Source of the DNA: an uncultured Pseudomonadota bacterium
GTDB taxonomy: Bacteria > Myxococcota_A > UBA796 > SXON01
Direction of reading: 5' to 3'
DNA: 62,562 bases
NCBI GenBank assembly: GCA_903921785.1
Contig: CAIXRH010000292.1
Span: 1 to 62,562 of the forward strand
Shown in pieces: positions 62,445 to 62,562 of the stretch (positions within the stretch are counted from its first letter, which is position 1; each line of letters begins with the position of its first letter). Below the pieces are notes generated by a model that was given only the letters and a program-made list of their open reading frames with translations, did no database searches and had not been told where the DNA came from. The translations under genes and the position numbers were made by a program.

Positions 62445-62562
62445 TCAGGCGGCGCATGGAGGCTCGGCCGGCCACCAATGGTAGCAGGTGCGATTCCGGA
62501 CCTCCTCACGGTGGCCTTGCAGGTGGGCGCACCGCGAGTCGATGGCGGTCATCAATTCGGGC
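62445..62562 (-). CDS. Partial ORF running off the right edge
   Basis: An open frame of at least 38 codons on the minus strand ends in TGA at 62445-62447. It includes MTAIDSRCAHLQGHREE and ends TCYHWWPAEPPCAA, Cys/His/Trp-rich. It could be the C-terminus of a gene lying to the right, or a tiny complete gene starting at its ATG. No family recognised. Confidence 0.35.
   Translation of the reverse strand, partial: PELMTAIDSRCAHLQGHREEVRNRTCYHWWPAEPPCAA

Overview
The window is very GC-rich bacterial DNA, densely packed with genes that often overlap by 1 to 4 bases. It most resembles a Myxococcota (former Deltaproteobacteria) genome. The evidence is two proteins with MYXO-CTERM-like C-termini, at least fifteen probable lipoproteins with Asp/Thr/Gly-rich linkers, MopE-type metal-binding repeats, a FYDLN-acid protein and a compact 14-gene nuo operon. 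The taxonomic call is inference. No tRNA, CRISPR array, transposase or phage gene was seen, and no gene-free stretch exceeds 300 bases.

Layout: 1-140 is the 3' end of a 5S rRNA gene with its terminator. 297-2277 (-) is a coupled exonuclease / OmpA-like / lipoprotein operon. 2287-4890 is a MYXO-CTERM-like surface protein diverging from a sigma-54 activator with a degenerate receiver domain. 4985-8465 (+) holds a sulfatase-like enzyme with a probable Thr nucleophile, a coupled secreted protein and an SbcD-like phosphoesterase. 8540-10780 (-) is a HAD phosphatase and an MscS channel with a cyclic-nucleotide domain. 10800-15974 (-) is a methyltransferase, a B12-type radical SAM enzyme and two arylsulfotransferase-like lipoproteins, led by a 39-bp tandem repeat. 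16087-18518 (+) is a TRAP permease pair. 18626-25763 carries lipoproteins, a malonyltransferase-like protein and an HD hydrolase.

25874-28130 holds HIT, exported MsrA and a double cNMP-domain protein. 28422-29272 (-) is rplM-rpsI with a hairpin leader and a terminator. 29318-32054 (-) is two lipoproteins, followed by a FYDLN protein. 32513-35822 (-) is an acyl-CoA dehydrogenase / benzoate-CoA-ligase-type / creatininase-type operon. 35902-37566 (+) is an exported PHP-like protein. 37648-39487 (-) is a copper-monooxygenase-like lipoprotein operon, followed by rnhB.

40250-54155 (+) is a complete nuoA-N operon for proton-pumping NADH:quinone oxidoreductase (complex I). 54229-61682 (+) is a five-gene lipoprotein operon that includes a VWA protein interrupted by a lamin-tail-like domain. 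61698-62372 (-) is a PilZ protein, and a partial ORF runs off the right edge.

The window combines core functions (rRNA, ribosomal proteins, complex I, RNase HII) with a large lineage-specific envelope repertoire. The strongest leads are the pseudo-receiver activator, the arylsulfotransferase-like / radical SAM cluster with its repeat leader, a dispersed repeat between convergent genes, the PHM-like copper protein, the VWA/lamin-tail operon and candidate leaderless genes.
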